Part shown: positions 52,807 through 64,000 of the stretch, in pieces
Layout of the letters: every line of letters starts with the position of its first letter
Numbering within the stretch: the stretch's first letter is position 1
Source of the DNA: Symbiodinium microadriaticum
Lineage: Eukaryota; Sar; Dinophyceae; Suessiales; Symbiodiniaceae
Direction of reading: 5' to 3'
DNA length: 64,000 bases
Assembly: GCA_001939145.1 (NCBI GenBank)
Contig: LSRX01001328.1
Span: 102,556 to 166,555, forward strand
The notes under the pieces: model-generated
The model's database searches: none
What the model saw: the letters and a program-made list of their open reading frames with translations, nothing else
What the model was told of the DNA's origin: nothing
Program-made: the position numbers and the translations under genes

Positions 52807-52893
52807 TAATGTACTATACGGGCCTGAATAATTAGAATAGGGTTTGGGGGGTGCATTATACTATAATGGTTATAATAAGGAACTCCCAAAACC
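52807..52893. mobile_element. Family B element, left part, abutting a family A element
   Basis: GGGCCTGAATAATTAGAATA GGGTTT and the TTATAATAAGGAACTCCCAAAA centre match the left arm and middle of family B. The right arm is missing where the family A copy at 52894 begins, suggesting insertion of A into B or truncation of B. Confidence 0.5.
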
Positions 52894-52996
52894 ACGGTTG
52901 ATGATATAAATCCTGCCTTACCTTAAGGACCCTAAACTATGGAAATCATGGTATATTCCTGCTTATGGTAATGCAGGATTCATATCATCAACCGTA
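52894..52996. mobile_element. MITE-like palindrome, family A copy 3
   Basis: It starts ACGGTTGATGATATAAATCC and ends ATTCATATCATCAACCGT, inverted partners. The middle is in the reverse orientation relative to other copies (CCTAAACTATGGAAATCATG). Confidence 0.75.
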
Positions 52997-53910
52997 GTAT
53001 CGGTACTTGTTTAGGCCCCTTTACTACAGAGTTTACGGTTCAGGGCTTCAGGGTTTGCGTATGTTTACGTCAGTGGCTCCACCTGGTTTAGAGTTTAGAA
53101 ATCCCTTGCCTCATGCTAGAGACATATAACACACAAATACAAACATGGACACCTGTGTACACACTATAAATAAATAAAAAAAAATATATATGTATGTATA
53201 TGTATACCTTGTATATACATGTACATGTATGGGGTTCCAGACAACTACCAGTATGAGGGTTTCTACCGGGGTATGATAAGAATGAATGGATATACCTTAA
53301 ATTACAAGGGGCTTCATTGGGCTCTCTGGGTTCCTAGTACAGACCCTCTTTTTCATGCGAGCATTGGCAGAAGCCGGGATGAATAAATCCTACATTTCGG
53401 TCGCGGGATTCAGAGGCTGAGGTACGCGATCTCACAGCTGTCGTTTGCGAATCCCAGGACGGCACTTGTGTCTAAAGCCCCTTGAATACTCAGTAAATAC
53501 TCAATATAGAGGTCGGGAAAGCTTATAACAGTATGTATGTAATAGTGTTCACGTATGGTCCATGTATATTGAATTAGACATATCCACCCAAACCCTATTC
53601 TCTATTCTAATTTTTCAAGCCTCTTAAGTCCACCGCCTACCGCACAGCCTGTGAAACTGCATGATACACGAGATGGGTTGCAGAGAGCCGCCTAGGGCTC
53701 TTGCATCCCACTACCGGCCATAGCTTGTTCTTCGAAACTTGGAAAAGTCCCAAAACCGCATAGTATCGCTTGGGCTTTTAGGTTTTTTCAATGGACATGT
53801 GCGCTCTCACTCCTCTCATTTTAGGCTTTCTGGGCTTGGGGGATCTGGAGTCTACGGTTTAGTTACAACTTCAGGTGTAGGGGGCAATGGAGCGACCATC
53901 AGTCGACCGA

Positions 53911-54002
53911 TAGTCTCCATTGTAGTTCCTTTTTTGGTTTAACCAAATCTATACCAAGGATCCTAAAAGGTAACCTCGAAAAGGAACTACAATGGAGACT
54001 AT
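53911..54002. mobile_element. MITE-like palindrome, family D copy 4 (best preserved)
   Basis: The arms TAGTCTCCATTGTAGTTCC and GGAACTACAATGGAGACTA are exact inverted repeats over 19 bases, extended by T-runs and A-runs. The centre contains GGATCC. There is no coding capacity. Confidence 0.8.
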
Positions 54003-55274
54003 AGAGATGGTACAACACTGGCGAACACAACAGAAAGCATTACCGATGCGAGGGCACAGCATATCGACACTACAGCGACGACGAAGACACCTTCGACCAC
54101 TCAAGCCACCACTCAACGCGTGCAGTCACTGGCGACCATGACCAGTTTAAGAGCATCAATACACAACGAACCAGATGCAACATTGGTATAGAACTTTGAA
54201 AACCCTTGAAAAGCTTAAACCATCAACCCTAAACCCATATTCCCTTAACGCTAAACCCCTACACCCTACTGCTGTAAACCTGGAACACCCAAAACAACCA
54301 CATAAATCAACACGACAATATCTTCATTCACCAGATGAGCCCCTGAAAACCTAACCTCATGCCAAACCAATAAACTCTAAACTCTAAACCCTGAAAAGTC
54401 TCTAGCTGGGACCTTTCCGAAACTAGTTGACGCAGAAGTCCTGAGACTCCAAAATCTCTGAGTCAAGGCTTCATAGGGCTTCCAATCTAGGGCTGTTGGG
54501 TTTTGCTTAGGCCTTCTGGGTGTGGGTCTACGGTGTAGGGGTTGGGATAGGGCTTTCGGGTTTATGGTTTAGGGGTTGCAGGCTTCATCGGGGTCTTTAT
54601 ACCGGGGTTTGACAGACTTGATATGTGGTTTCTCAAGCGTTCTGTAGGGGTTCCATAGGCTTTCGGAAGGCATCTTAATCTTAGAGGGATCGAAAGCATG
54701 AATTAAGGCAAGGCATTTTGAAGTCTCTGGGAATCTGGGTGCCGCAGAGCCCTGAATCGCAAGCCTGTCGGTTGCGGTTCCTCTGACCACGGACGCTTCT
54801 TCGATTGCAAGTCAGGGGTTGAGTCTCGGGCAAGTTCGGGCTAGCACGGCCGAGAGTGATGTGAAAAGCCGTAAATAACGTAATAGTTTAGGGTTTAGGG
54901 TTTGAACAGGGCCTGGAGGTAATGTCATGGTGTCTTGTCATACTGTTTTATTGCAACATCTTGCAACCATAAGGAAGGCATGCACACTATTGCACTGCAT
55001 CGCATCGTGTTTGTATCTTTCAGACCCCTATTTTATTGGATTATACCACAGCTTCGTGCATCCCTTTGGTATCGCCTATCTTTGGACCCCTGTATTGGAA
55101 GGCGAAGTGCTGGCATGCCAGATGCTGGTCATGGCCTGCGGAGTTCAACTCCGGAGCGCAGTATTTGCTAGGGTGTGCAACTTCACGGAACATGGACTTG
55201 AAGGCTTGTAGGGGCTTACGATCTAGGCTTTACCCCAAACTACCCTGAACCCTAAAGCTAAATGACACCCCCCC

Positions 55275-55276
<2 letters not shown>

Positions 55277-55347
<71 letters not shown>

Positions 55348-55348
55348 N

Positions 55349-55391
<43 letters not shown>
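55277..55391. repeat. CA dinucleotide repeat with a single N
   Basis: An uninterrupted (CA)n apart from an N at 55348 (GN around it). The array length is therefore not reliable. Frames through it are Thr/His or Cys/Val repeats and are not genes. Confidence 0.95.
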
Positions 55392-55392
<1 letters not shown>

Positions 55393-55764
55393 CCACGTCT
55401 TCAAATTCCCCTTGACCCTGCAAAGAGTGTCTTCTGTAGCATCACAGGTCCGACTGTTTAGGGCTTCGGGATCTATGCTGCTGCAACCTGCGTCCATGGC
55501 CGCGAACTCCTTACGAAACGATCTCCCAACAAACGCCGGAAGATCGTGCTGAGTTTAGGGTTTAGGGCTTGAAGCCCTACTCCCGAAAGCCCTGCAGCCC
55601 CAGACCCTCGACATCTCAGTGTCTCAAAATAGCTTGGGTTTCAAAGCATGCTTGTTTCTGGGTGTCTTGACGTCAAGATTTCCGGGATCCTACTTACAAA
55701 ACAACTTGTGGTTCTGGTATATTCCTTACTATGGGTCATGCAGGATATAAATAAAATACTATAT

Positions 55765-55765
55765 G

Positions 55766-55796
<31 letters not shown>

Positions 55797-55918
55797 ATAT
55801 ACATAGACATAGATATAAATATAAATACATATATATATATACACATGTATATATATATATATATACATATATAGATATCATCACCATCATCATGATCATC
55901 ACCACTATCATCATCATC
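55765..55918. repeat. TATC, TA and ATC compound microsatellite
   Basis: (TATC)n at 55765-55795, TA-rich to about 55875, then ATC/ATG trinucleotides to about 55918. It may have expanded inside a family A element, since ATTCCTTACTATGGGTCATG lies before it and CATCATCAGCCGTAG after it. Confidence 0.85.
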
Positions 55919-56233
55919 AGCCGTAGTTCAGGCTAATATACTGTTATTAGATAAGTCTGTAGTTTGGGGTTTCGGGGTCTAGGGCTCGGGGGCTTAGGGC
56001 TTAGGAGTTTAGGGTTTAGGGGTGTGTGACCCAACCATGACCTACTCGTGAGGGTCTCTGCCCAAAACCTGAAACCCTAAAGAAGCCGCAAGCCCCAAAC
56101 TCTAAGCCGCTGCTTTAAGGGCCGCTGGCTGCGAGAAGCTGTTGCTGGATCTGTTTCTCATCCTTCGACGGCAAGTTCCGGAACGGGGTCACGCTCTTCC
56201 ATGATTGTTCGCCTGGACGTGAAGATCGGTGTA

Positions 56234-56344
56234 TATGGGACTTTCCGAAAAGAAGGGGGTGCCTTAGTTTGGTGTCCTTATGATAAGGATCCTACTATTT
56301 GGGGTACTATATTAAGGTTCCCTATTTTCGGAAACCCCCATATG
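56234..56344. mobile_element. Family C-related palindrome
   Basis: TATGGGACTTTCCGAAAAG on the left and TTTTCGGAAACCCCCATA on the right form an inverted repeat with the same TATGGG...CCCATA ends as family C but different inner arms. It may be a sister family. Confidence 0.55.
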
Positions 56345-56617
56345 GGCTCCTTAGGAATGTAGGCCATTGTCTGCTATTTCTGGAGAGACCAATCATCAAG
56401 ATGGCTACTTCACACGAAAAAGCCTCCAAACCCTGAGCCCTCAACCAAGTCTAAGTTCGGAGCTCTAAACCTTAAACCTGGAACCCTAAACCAACAAAAA
56501 GCCTGAACCCCGAAAACAAAAAAAGTCACAAGGCTTGACGGAATAAGCACTTGAAGGTCAATCTCCCGTTTGCCTAGAGGCCCGAAGACGGGAAACTTGA
56601 TCCCGCGAAAACAAACA

Positions 56618-56702
56618 GGTCGTTCACTAGATTAGGGTCCCTTTAAGGATCCGTTTTATGGTGCCGACCGAAAGATGGACACTCGTTTAGAGAACTACCC
56701 AC
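56618..56702. mobile_element. MITE-like palindrome, family C copy 5
   Basis: CGTTCACTAGATTAGGGTCC on the left and CTCGTTTAGAGAACTACCCA on the right match the family C arms. The centre is shortened. Confidence 0.55.
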
Positions 56703-57060
56703 AAGGGTGTGCGTGGAGAGCTCAGGGTTGAGAGTTTCCAGCTTAGGGTTCGGTTCTTCAAGTATCCAAGTGTACACGCTCGGCTTATATCGGGTTAGGA
56801 TTGAGGGTTTAGGGTTTAGGGTTTAGGTATAAGGACGGAGGCCCTGAGCGCACTCTCGTTCTGAATATCGAAAAGGATCAGTAAACCCCCTGTCGCTGAG
56901 CCTATAATGGTTTTGCTTCTTAGATCTACCCTCTCTGAGCCCCCTACCCTCCAGTAACAGGAATAGTGTTTTGCGTGTCCGAATCCCAAACCCTAAACCG
57001 TCTTAGACCCTCCACCCTTCAACACCATAGTCCCGAAACCCTAAACCCTTCAACACCATG

Positions 57061-57164
57061 CGGTTGATGATATAAACCCTGCATGAGCCATAACAAGGAA
57101 TATACTATAATTCCCATAGTTTAGGGCCCTTTAAGGCAATGCAGGATTTATCTCATCAAGAGTA
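57061..57164. mobile_element. MITE-like palindrome, family A copy 4
   Basis: The left arm is CGGTTGATGATATAAACCCT and the right arm is GGATTTATCTCATCAAGAG. The inner ATAATTCCCATAGTTTAGGG is as in copies at 11359 and 25288. Confidence 0.65.
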
Positions 57165-60100
57165 GATCTATGAGAGCCGAGGGACCAGGTCGTGAAGTAG
57201 CCGAGCAGCTGCGACAAACCTTTCCCGGCGTCCTCCAACTTTCTTGGTTTAGGGTTGAGGGTGTTACAGCTTGGTGTACCGCTTTGAGGACTTCCATTTC
57301 GTATAGAACAGATTCATACTGTTTACTGAGATCAAGTTTGGCAGAGTTTCTGGATTTCTGTGCAGTAGTGGTCTTTTTCCGGGATACCTTACAGGAAGTC
57401 TGCTGTGGCGCGTCTACACAGCGGCTCGCTTTCGTTCTGAAACGCTGATTTGCATGGGGTTTTCACAATCGACCACCCTTTGTGATGTCCGTCTCATAGA
57501 TGTGCCGCATCCTCTTTGGAGTTTTGGGGTTTCAGGGTCTTAGACTTTTAAATTCTAGGTCCGCATCTAGGGTCCTGAATAAAAGGGTGATGTACTCTTC
57601 TGGGGGATTCCTGATCAGGGCCCTCATACATCTTGTTATTGTTATATGTTGGGATCGGCTACATCTGGAAAACTCCCAAAAATGGAGTGGGTGGGTGTCT
57701 GTCACACGACTCTACTATCTATGTAGGTATACGAGGGACAGGGGACCTAAACTACGGAAGCCTATGCTGTGCCCCGTACTTCAAGCCCTTGAGCACAAAG
57801 GAGAAACCATGAAGGCGTCCTCTAAGGGGTCTATAGTCGTCCATAGTTTAAATTAAACAGTGAGGGTCCATTTACCCACATTTTGTCCAAAACCTTGACC
57901 CGAAAGGATCGGTACAGGGACAACTTTGAGGCTACAGTTTCGTGCTGTTTGGGTACATGGACAATTAGGAAACACGCCTTTGTCAGTGACAGGCTTTCAA
58001 GTTTCGCCCAAACTGACGCGAAAGGTTGCCTGCCCCCAGCTACTAGTTGTAAGAAAAAAAGAACTCAGGAATCAGGGTGATGAGCAGGGTAGATGGAAAC
58101 AACTCCACAAACCCCAACGGCTGAAAGCTAAAAGCCTAAGCTCCTAAAATCAAAACGAAGGGCTACAACCCTAAACCCTGAAATTCACTCCAAAGCCCAA
58201 ACCCCTCCAAAATGGACCTACACCTTCAATTGCCTCGACCCCCAGAAAGACAACGGAAAAAGACCCATAACACCTAAACACCTAGCTCCAAAGCCCCGAA
58301 AACAGAAATCACACATGTGGACAGCCTGGACAATGTCGGAGAGGCCAGTGCCCATCTGGGATTTTTTTATGGTAGGGTGCTTTAAGACATTTACTGGGTT
58401 TTGCATGGGCAATATAAAGACTGTCTGGGCTTGTAGATGAAATGCGGCTTGTTTCCTCGAAGTAGGGCTAGAGAAGGACTTCAGGAGGTTTTTCGAAATA
58501 TTATGTGGAACTGTATTATTACGAGTCTTAGACTTGTGTTTTATGGGAGGGGTTGATGGACAAAGGGCTCTTCATACCAAGGGTACTCCTCTTAGGGCTC
58601 AAGGATAATATAGGGGATCAGAAATAATGGTGGTATAGTGTTCGTACAGTTCTAACAACGAACCTTACGAGTACGTATTGTAAACTATTTATTACGAGCC
58701 TATATATTGGCGTCCCTTGTTCCTGCACCCTCATTCTGCAGGATTGGTTTGATGTAGGAACCTGGATAAGAAACCTTGGTCCTATAGCCCCAAATATTAG
58801 CATCCAGATGAAGTGCCCAGGGTGTCTTAATCAGGTCCTTCTATTGCACTCGGCGGAGTTGCGGAATCGATCCAGGAGTAGCCCAGTACCAGTAAGGTGC
58901 GGGTTTTAGGGTTTGGGGGTTTAGGGTTTGCGGTTTAGGGCTTGGGGGCTGAGGGTTTCAAAACCTTAGGGGATTGGGGCCGTTAGGTGGGTGCAGGGTT
59001 TTGCAAGCCGAGCTAGCTGGTGGCTGTTTTGCAGGTCGCAGCGTTTCGGCCTTGCTTTAGACGGCACAACCGTAAGCTCTAAACTCAATACAATAGGTTT
59101 CGGTTTTGATTGGGAAAGCTAGAATCCGTGTGATGCCGTCTAGCTGGCATGATTACCTCCAGAATTCAGAAGTGCAGGTCTATTTACAGTAGAACCCGAC
59201 ACACAGCAAACCCACATCGCCTTCCAAACGTTCGGAGCCCTCAAAACTCTAATGATGGTACATTTTGATTAATTGCTCTGGAAGCATAAAAGAGCGGCGA
59301 TGAGTAATGTGACGAATTCTGAAGGCCCCCATGTTACACTGATCTGAAGTCTTGGTGCAGTCAAGCATCGCTGCTTGCACTCTCAACCACGGTGTGGCCT
59401 TGGGATGTTGTTCTGCATCGGGAAGTATAAATGCAGAAGCTTACTTCACGGAGCGAAACGGATAGTGTCACACACAGGAGATCGCGCTTTGGGACTTAAT
59501 GTCTGAACACCTAAAACGGTCTAATAAGGGACAGTGCGTTGGGTTCAGGGACCACTCCATTGGCTTTAAGGCCCTACTTAGCGCCTTGTTGCATGAGAAA
59601 TTGATGTCACTCACACTCTTTGCTTGGGCGTTTGCGCGGAAGAAGAAGGGATCTACTGCGAATTCACAAACTGAATTCTGACCCTAAACCCTAAACCGTA
59701 AACCCTACACCCCGAACGGGTTATGCAGTAGCCCAGCTTAGCATCCTTGCCTCTACAACTGCTGACTCCGGCGACGTTCAAGCCTGGCCGGTTTCTTTCA
59801 GAGTCTGCTGCTCCGATTCCCGGCCTAACTTACTCCACTAACTAGAATCTAAGGATCTGGGAGGCTGAGCAAGCAAGTTAAAAGTAGGGTTTATAACCCC
59901 CCACCCCCCCAGTTGGAGTTGTTGTATGTATTACTATACTTACAATTCTAAACCTACTTACTTCAAGGCTATACGAACAGCACCTCCCATTGGGGGGTTT
60001 ATAACCCCGTAACCTGCTTGCAAAGCCTCCAGATCCGGACCTTGGAAAACTGGGTTGCTGTTAGGGAACTTAAACTAAGTTACCATACTAAGGACAGCAG

Positions 60101-60305
60101 ATCATTTACTACATATCCTCATCATGGTAAGTTAAAATAAGTTCCTCGGCTCCCGTGCTGACCAAGTGAAAAGCGTCTCCGAAGTTGGCGACGTCTTGGA
60201 TGCGTGGAGAATGGCATCCGGCCTCAGGAATCGTTAGGTGTAGGGTCTTTGTAAAGGATGCATAGGGTTCTGTAGGATTTTAGGGTATGTTACATATATG
60301 CATAT

Positions 60306-60317
60306 GCACTGCATATG

Positions 60318-60350
<33 letters not shown>

Positions 60351-60445
60351 GTGAGCATGTGTATGTGTGTATATATATACACACATTGGACAACATACAA
60401 TATACAGTATACGGTACAAAGTATATGGTAAACACATAAATACGC

Positions 60446-60485
<40 letters not shown>
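60306..60485. repeat. TA/TATG-rich microsatellites
   Basis: (TA)n tracts at about 60318-60352 and 60455-60483 with TGTG/CACA patches between. Overlapping Tyr/Ile-rich frames on both strands are not genes. Confidence 0.95.
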
Positions 60486-60486
<1 letters not shown>

Positions 60487-60629
60487 ATACACACATACGT
60501 ACAGATTATATGCTTCGGTGCTGAAGGTGGGCAATTTAAGGATTTGGACTTGCTTTTTGGCATTAAAGTTGACACTTACACAGTGCAGGGTTGAAGAGTT
60601 TGGGACAGATGGTGTTGAGAGTGCAAAGG

Positions 60630-60715
60630 CTAAACCCTAAACCCCAAACCTTAAACCCTAAACCCTAAACCCGAAACCTTAAACCCTAAACTCTAAACCC
60701 TAAACCGTAAAGATC
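60630..60715. repeat. CCCTAAA-type array
   Basis: Near-continuous CCCTAAA and variant heptamers over about 85 bases. Confidence 0.85.
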
Positions 60716-61275
60716 AAGGGTTGCGGAATCTAGAAATCCGGCTTTAGGTCGCAGGGCGGGCTTGGCCAATCATGTTTAGTAAGTTTAGTACAGGTTAGCG
60801 TAATATGTCCATGTAGCATATTATTAAGGTATCTTCTAGTATAGTAAATATATAGTCTAGTATATATTATCTTGTAATTTTCGTTCAGCTAGTGTGTATG
60901 TGTACATACAATATCTAAACTATATGGATGATACAAACTTTATAGCACAATTTCAGTATATAACAGCACGCAAACAAAACTATTGTATATATATATATAC
61001 ATATATGTATACATACATACATACACATACACAGTGTGTATACAGTGGTTTAACTATACATACAGTATGTATAGTAGTAAGACATAGTAGTAGACATCCT
61101 GTATATAGGGTATATAATGCATATAGGCATGAAGTGTAATGGGTATATAAGCCAGGATTCGGCAGGATAGTATAGTGTGGTGGCTTCGACAATCATGCCT
61201 TGGGCGGTGTACATGTGCACGGTGCTGTATGCGGATCCTGTCCGTCAACAACTCGAACGAGGGATCGGTGACTGT

Positions 61276-61387
61276 CCCTAAGGGTTCATGTACTCATATA
61301 GTATATACATTGGCCCTAAAGTACATATATATATATGGACTACTTTACGGCCAAAGTATATCTATTTGGGTACATGGACCCTTAGGG
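61276..61387. mobile_element. MITE-like palindrome, family E copy 3 (best preserved)
   Basis: It starts CCCTAAGGGTTCATGTACTC and ends GGGTACATGGACCCTTAGGG. The inner pair is ATAGTATATACATTGGCC / GGCCAAAGTATATCTAT. It is noncoding, with a TA-rich centre. Confidence 0.75.
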
Positions 61388-61516
61388 TGTCACACTTGCA
61401 AGCCACGGTGATGACTTGCTGAGCCTTTCCTTTGAACATCGCCTTCTTCTGTCACGAACTTGGCGCTCCGTGTTTGTCCTGCATGGGCGTTGCAGATCTC
61501 GTGGGCCGGAGGTGTC

Positions 61517-61605
61517 CCTAAACCCTAAACCCCTAAACCATAAACCCTAAACCCTAAATCATAAACCCTAAACCCTAAACCCTAAATCCTAAACCCTAAA
61601 CCATG
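61517..61605. repeat. CCCTAAA-type array
   Basis: Near-continuous CCCTAAA with CCATAAA and TCATAAA variants. Confidence 0.85.
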
Positions 61606-61687
61606 AGAAACGTTCTGAACGAAGCTCGGGCACTGGGGGCCGCTCTGATCGAATCGAGATGCAGTGTGGCCGAATGGGCCAAACAAC

Positions 61688-61922
61688 GCATTACCTTAAC
61701 TTCTAAACTATATGTTATATTCCTGATTGTGGGTAATGCACCTTAACTTAAGGACCCTAAACTATATGTTATTTTCCTTATTATTGGTAATGCACCTTGA
61801 CTTAAGGACCCTAAACTATATGTTATTTTCCTTATTATGGGTAATGCACCTTAACTTAAGGACCCTAAACTACATGTTATATTCCTTATTATTGGTAATG
61901 CAGGATTTATATCATCAACCGT
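61688..61922. mobile_element. Family A-derived element with four 54-bp tandem units
   Basis: The right end (GGATTTATATCATCAACCGT) is that of family A. Inside, GGTAATGCA recurs at 61732, 61786, 61840 and 61894, exactly 54 bases apart, each with the family A core (CTAAACTATATGTTAT, CCTTATTATTGG). Because 54 is divisible by 3, the array makes an open frame with an 18-residue repeat; I do not call it a gene. Confidence 0.75.
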
Positions 61923-62261
61923 TGTGCCAACCCCTTGGAGTGCTGTTCCTTAGCAGCTTGCAGGACACACGAGTCAAGATGTTCCCCAGGATGGGCACCT
62001 TAAGCGCACGCAATAGAATAGAACCCAAAACAGCACTCCGACTGTGCATTGAGCGAGTTCCTCTATTTTGATGCATCAAGGGCACTAAATCTAACATACA
62101 ATGACTTAAAGTAAAAGCCTTCCAAATCCCTGAAGCCCTCACCACTTAAATCTAACATACAATGACTTAAAAGCCTTCAAAAACCGCCTCGACCATCCTC
62201 GAACACCCTCTAGAACACAAGAAACAGTGCTGCTTGTAGCCCCAGAAGAGCTCCGGTAAAC

Positions 62262-62410
62262 ACCCCCTATAATCACTTTCCTTTAAACACCCCTATAAGA
62301 CTCCTATCTTTCCGCCTTACATTCCCCTAAACACCCCCTATAAGACCCCTATCTATCCCCGTTACTTTCCCTTAAACACCCCTATAAGACCCCTATCTAT
62401 CTCCGTTGCT
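62262..62410. repeat. Short tandem repeat of a ~60-bp unit
   Basis: Units with CTTTCCCTTAAACACCCC, TATAAGACCCCTATCTAT and CCGTTACTTT-like parts recur about three times. Confidence 0.6.
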
Positions 62411-63180
62411 TTCCCTTTTTCCCACCAGAAACTGCGAGATTTCTCTGCCGGGAGCTGCAGCAAAGGAGCATGGCAGGGAAGCGCAGGCACCTCATTCAGG
62501 ATTTCGGGAGGGTTTACGGTTGAGGGTTTAGAGTTGTTTATAAGGTTTAGGGTCTAGGGGCTTTGGGGTTTTAGGGTTTAAGGTTTAGGGGTCTAACTTG
62601 GATCTTATTCTATAGCTTCCTGGACCCTACAGTAACCGACCTTCCGAGGGCTCCTTTTTGCCATTTTCTTCTAAAGCACCTTAAAAAAAGCAGGCTATTC
62701 AGGGCCCAGCGCAAGGTTTACGAGTGCTGTCATCTGGGTGCATACGGGATTTGGGCGCTGCTTCTTTTCAGGGTTTAGGGTTTAGGGAGAAGGCAATGAT
62801 CTGCGGAAAAGGATAGCAGTCGAATGAAGCAGACTTTAAGCAACAAAAGAAAGGGACCAACAACTGAGGGTTCAGGTAGGGTTCAGGAATTTTGGCTCTG
62901 GGTCTATGGTCGGCGCCGTGTGTTACTGGTTGGAGCACCTACTGGTAGAAAATAAAACTGTAGCATCGCGAAACCCAAACCCCTAAACCCTAGACCCTGA
63001 CACTAAACCCATAAACCCTAAACTTAAAAACCCGAACTTTACAGCCTAGCCTAAACCCTAAATAGAACCCACTAGGAACCTTCTAGATCCTCGGTAAAAA
63101 TCAAAATGCAATGTATAGATCACTCCGAAGGTCCCCAACCCTAAACGCAAAACAGAACCTTTATAATACCCGAATAGATT

Positions 63181-63276
63181 ACCCATAGGCCCCTATATAA
63201 GTAGTCCCTTTCTGCGGTTTATATTTAGAATCCTATGAGGTAATCCCAAAAAGGAACTACTTAGGGGCCTATGGGT
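63181..63276. mobile_element. MITE-like palindrome, family D copy 5
   Basis: It starts ACCCATAGGCCCCTATATAA and ends ACTTAGGGGCCTATGGGT. The inner GTAGTCCCTTTC pairs with AAAAGGAACTAC, the family D core. The outer ends differ from other D copies and resemble the TATGGG ends of family C. Confidence 0.65.
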
Positions 63277-64000
63277 GATGGATCCCCTATCGATTCACTG
63301 TAAATCCCTTTATCGACCCCTTTAACACCTATAACAGAAGCACAGAATAAATAAGGAGAACCGAAAAGGTAGGTTTTCTTCGAATCTTAAACCCTAAACC
63401 CCAAAGCCCTTAAACCCTAAACAATAAACCCTCAAGAGAGCCTTTACAGATCCCTTGACTGGCCCTCAGAAACATTTAAAGCCCAAGACCCCGTAAACCC
63501 AAGCCCTGATATAGGGGCCTTCATGATTACAATACAGTTTTGGGCTCCTTTATAGTATGCTTATGCTAAGGACCCCTGAGGAATAGCATTGATAATTAGG
63601 CTTCTACATTACACCCTAAGCCCTGTGCCTCCGTAGGGGGCGGCTCGCTTCGCGACCGCGTGCGTGCCTGGACGCTGCTCATCACAGCTCGCAGACTCAC
63701 CTGCCCAGCGTTTGGGGCCGTTAAAGGGATGGGCTTAAGCTTCAGGGTTTAGGTTTAACTGCCCAAGGTTTAGGGTAGAAAAGGATCTAATTGCAAGGGA
63801 TCGCCTCGTTCTCTGTCGTGTTTGGGCACTTTGCCTTTCTGTGTTGCCTGTCCATGTTCCTATCCTAGGGTCCCAACAACCTCTTCCAGGATTCCAATAA
63901 GGGTCCCTTTGTCGTGTGAGCCTTAAGTAGCAAGGAGACCCGAAAACAAACATGACATGAGAGTAATTACTACTGCGCGACCTGAACCAAACCCCCCCCC

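Larger units (their letters stand above)
48476..55276. other. Repeat-rich noncoding region
   Basis: No gene is recognised. Telomere-like blocks lie near 48808-48870, 49110-49195, 50575-50755, 50816-50895, 52610-52640, 52710-52770 and 54885-54905. Palindromes of families A, B and D, a TA-rich patch (53177-53232) and single-N gap 51821 are also present. Several frames of 60-125 codons show no domain. The segment 51858-51895 resembles part of a tRNA D arm, but no full cloverleaf was found. Confidence 0.55.
55392..60305. other. Repeat-rich noncoding region
   Basis: No gene is recognised. It contains a TATC/TA/ATC compound microsatellite (55765-55918) lying between sequences that resemble the two ends of a family A element, palindromes of families A and C, heptamer blocks (55975-56020, 56795-56825, 58895-58945) and a weak inverted repeat at about 60072-60143. 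Frames of 60-118 codons lack domain features. Confidence 0.55.
62000..64000. other. Repeat-rich noncoding region to the window end
   Basis: No gene is recognised. It has a twice-repeated CACTAAATCTAACATACAA-type segment (about 62082-62170), a three-fold AAACACCCCTATAAGAC repeat (about 62265-62405), heptamer blocks (62515-62595, 62970-63060, 63385-63435) and the family D element at 63181. The window ends in a C-run. Confidence 0.55.

Noticed and set aside
61727-62071. 114-codon frame with an 18-residue repeat
   Set aside because: It arises from the 54-bp tandem units of a family A element, so it is repeat-derived.

Overview
The window looks like nuclear DNA of a dinoflagellate, most likely of the Symbiodiniaceae type. 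This is an inference from four things: degenerate TTTAGGG/CCCTAAA (plant/dinoflagellate-type telomere) repeats scattered in both orientations over almost all of it, the lack of any recognisable host gene in 64 kb, abundant microsatellites and small palindromic elements, and a GC-rich giant non-LTR retrotransposon plus decayed retroelement pieces. No rRNA, tRNA, CRISPR or convincing host protein gene was found. Small N gaps at 12516, 16208-16233, 28041-28244, 51821 and 55348 show that it is a scaffolded assembly.

Layout. 1-28.5 kb is repeat-saturated noncoding DNA. It holds a decayed retroelement gag-like remnant (3.4-4.6 kb), a long tetranucleotide microsatellite (4.68-5.28 kb) and many MITE-like palindromes. 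About 28.5-47.1 kb is one large plus-strand retroelement, flanked at both ends by TTTAGGG-type repeats. 47.1-64 kb returns to repeat-rich noncoding DNA, with a remnant of the 3' end of a different non-LTR element at about 48.0-48.5 kb.

The retroelement is the main find. It has a 451-aa ORF1-like protein (29059-30414). It then has a very long polyprotein region (about 31.1-46.8 kb) that is readable on one strand but crosses several frame changes. Its last and longest open frame (up to 2555 codons, ending at 46837) carries, in order, tandem beta-rich modules with an 'LRxGD' signature separated by hydrophobic segments, a complete RNase H domain, an apurinic-type (EEP) endonuclease, a reverse transcriptase and two zinc fingers. 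RNase H lying before the endonuclease and RT, and the fusion to a regular array of about 1-kb module/hydrophobic-segment units, match no LINE architecture I know. The element sits in telomere-type repeats on both sides, so telomeric-repeat targeting is possible but unproven.

The noncoding flanks contain at least five families (called A-E here) of roughly 85-120 bp palindromic, probably non-autonomous elements with long terminal inverted repeats, more than 20 copies in all. None was seen inside the big retroelement, which suggests it arrived after most of them.
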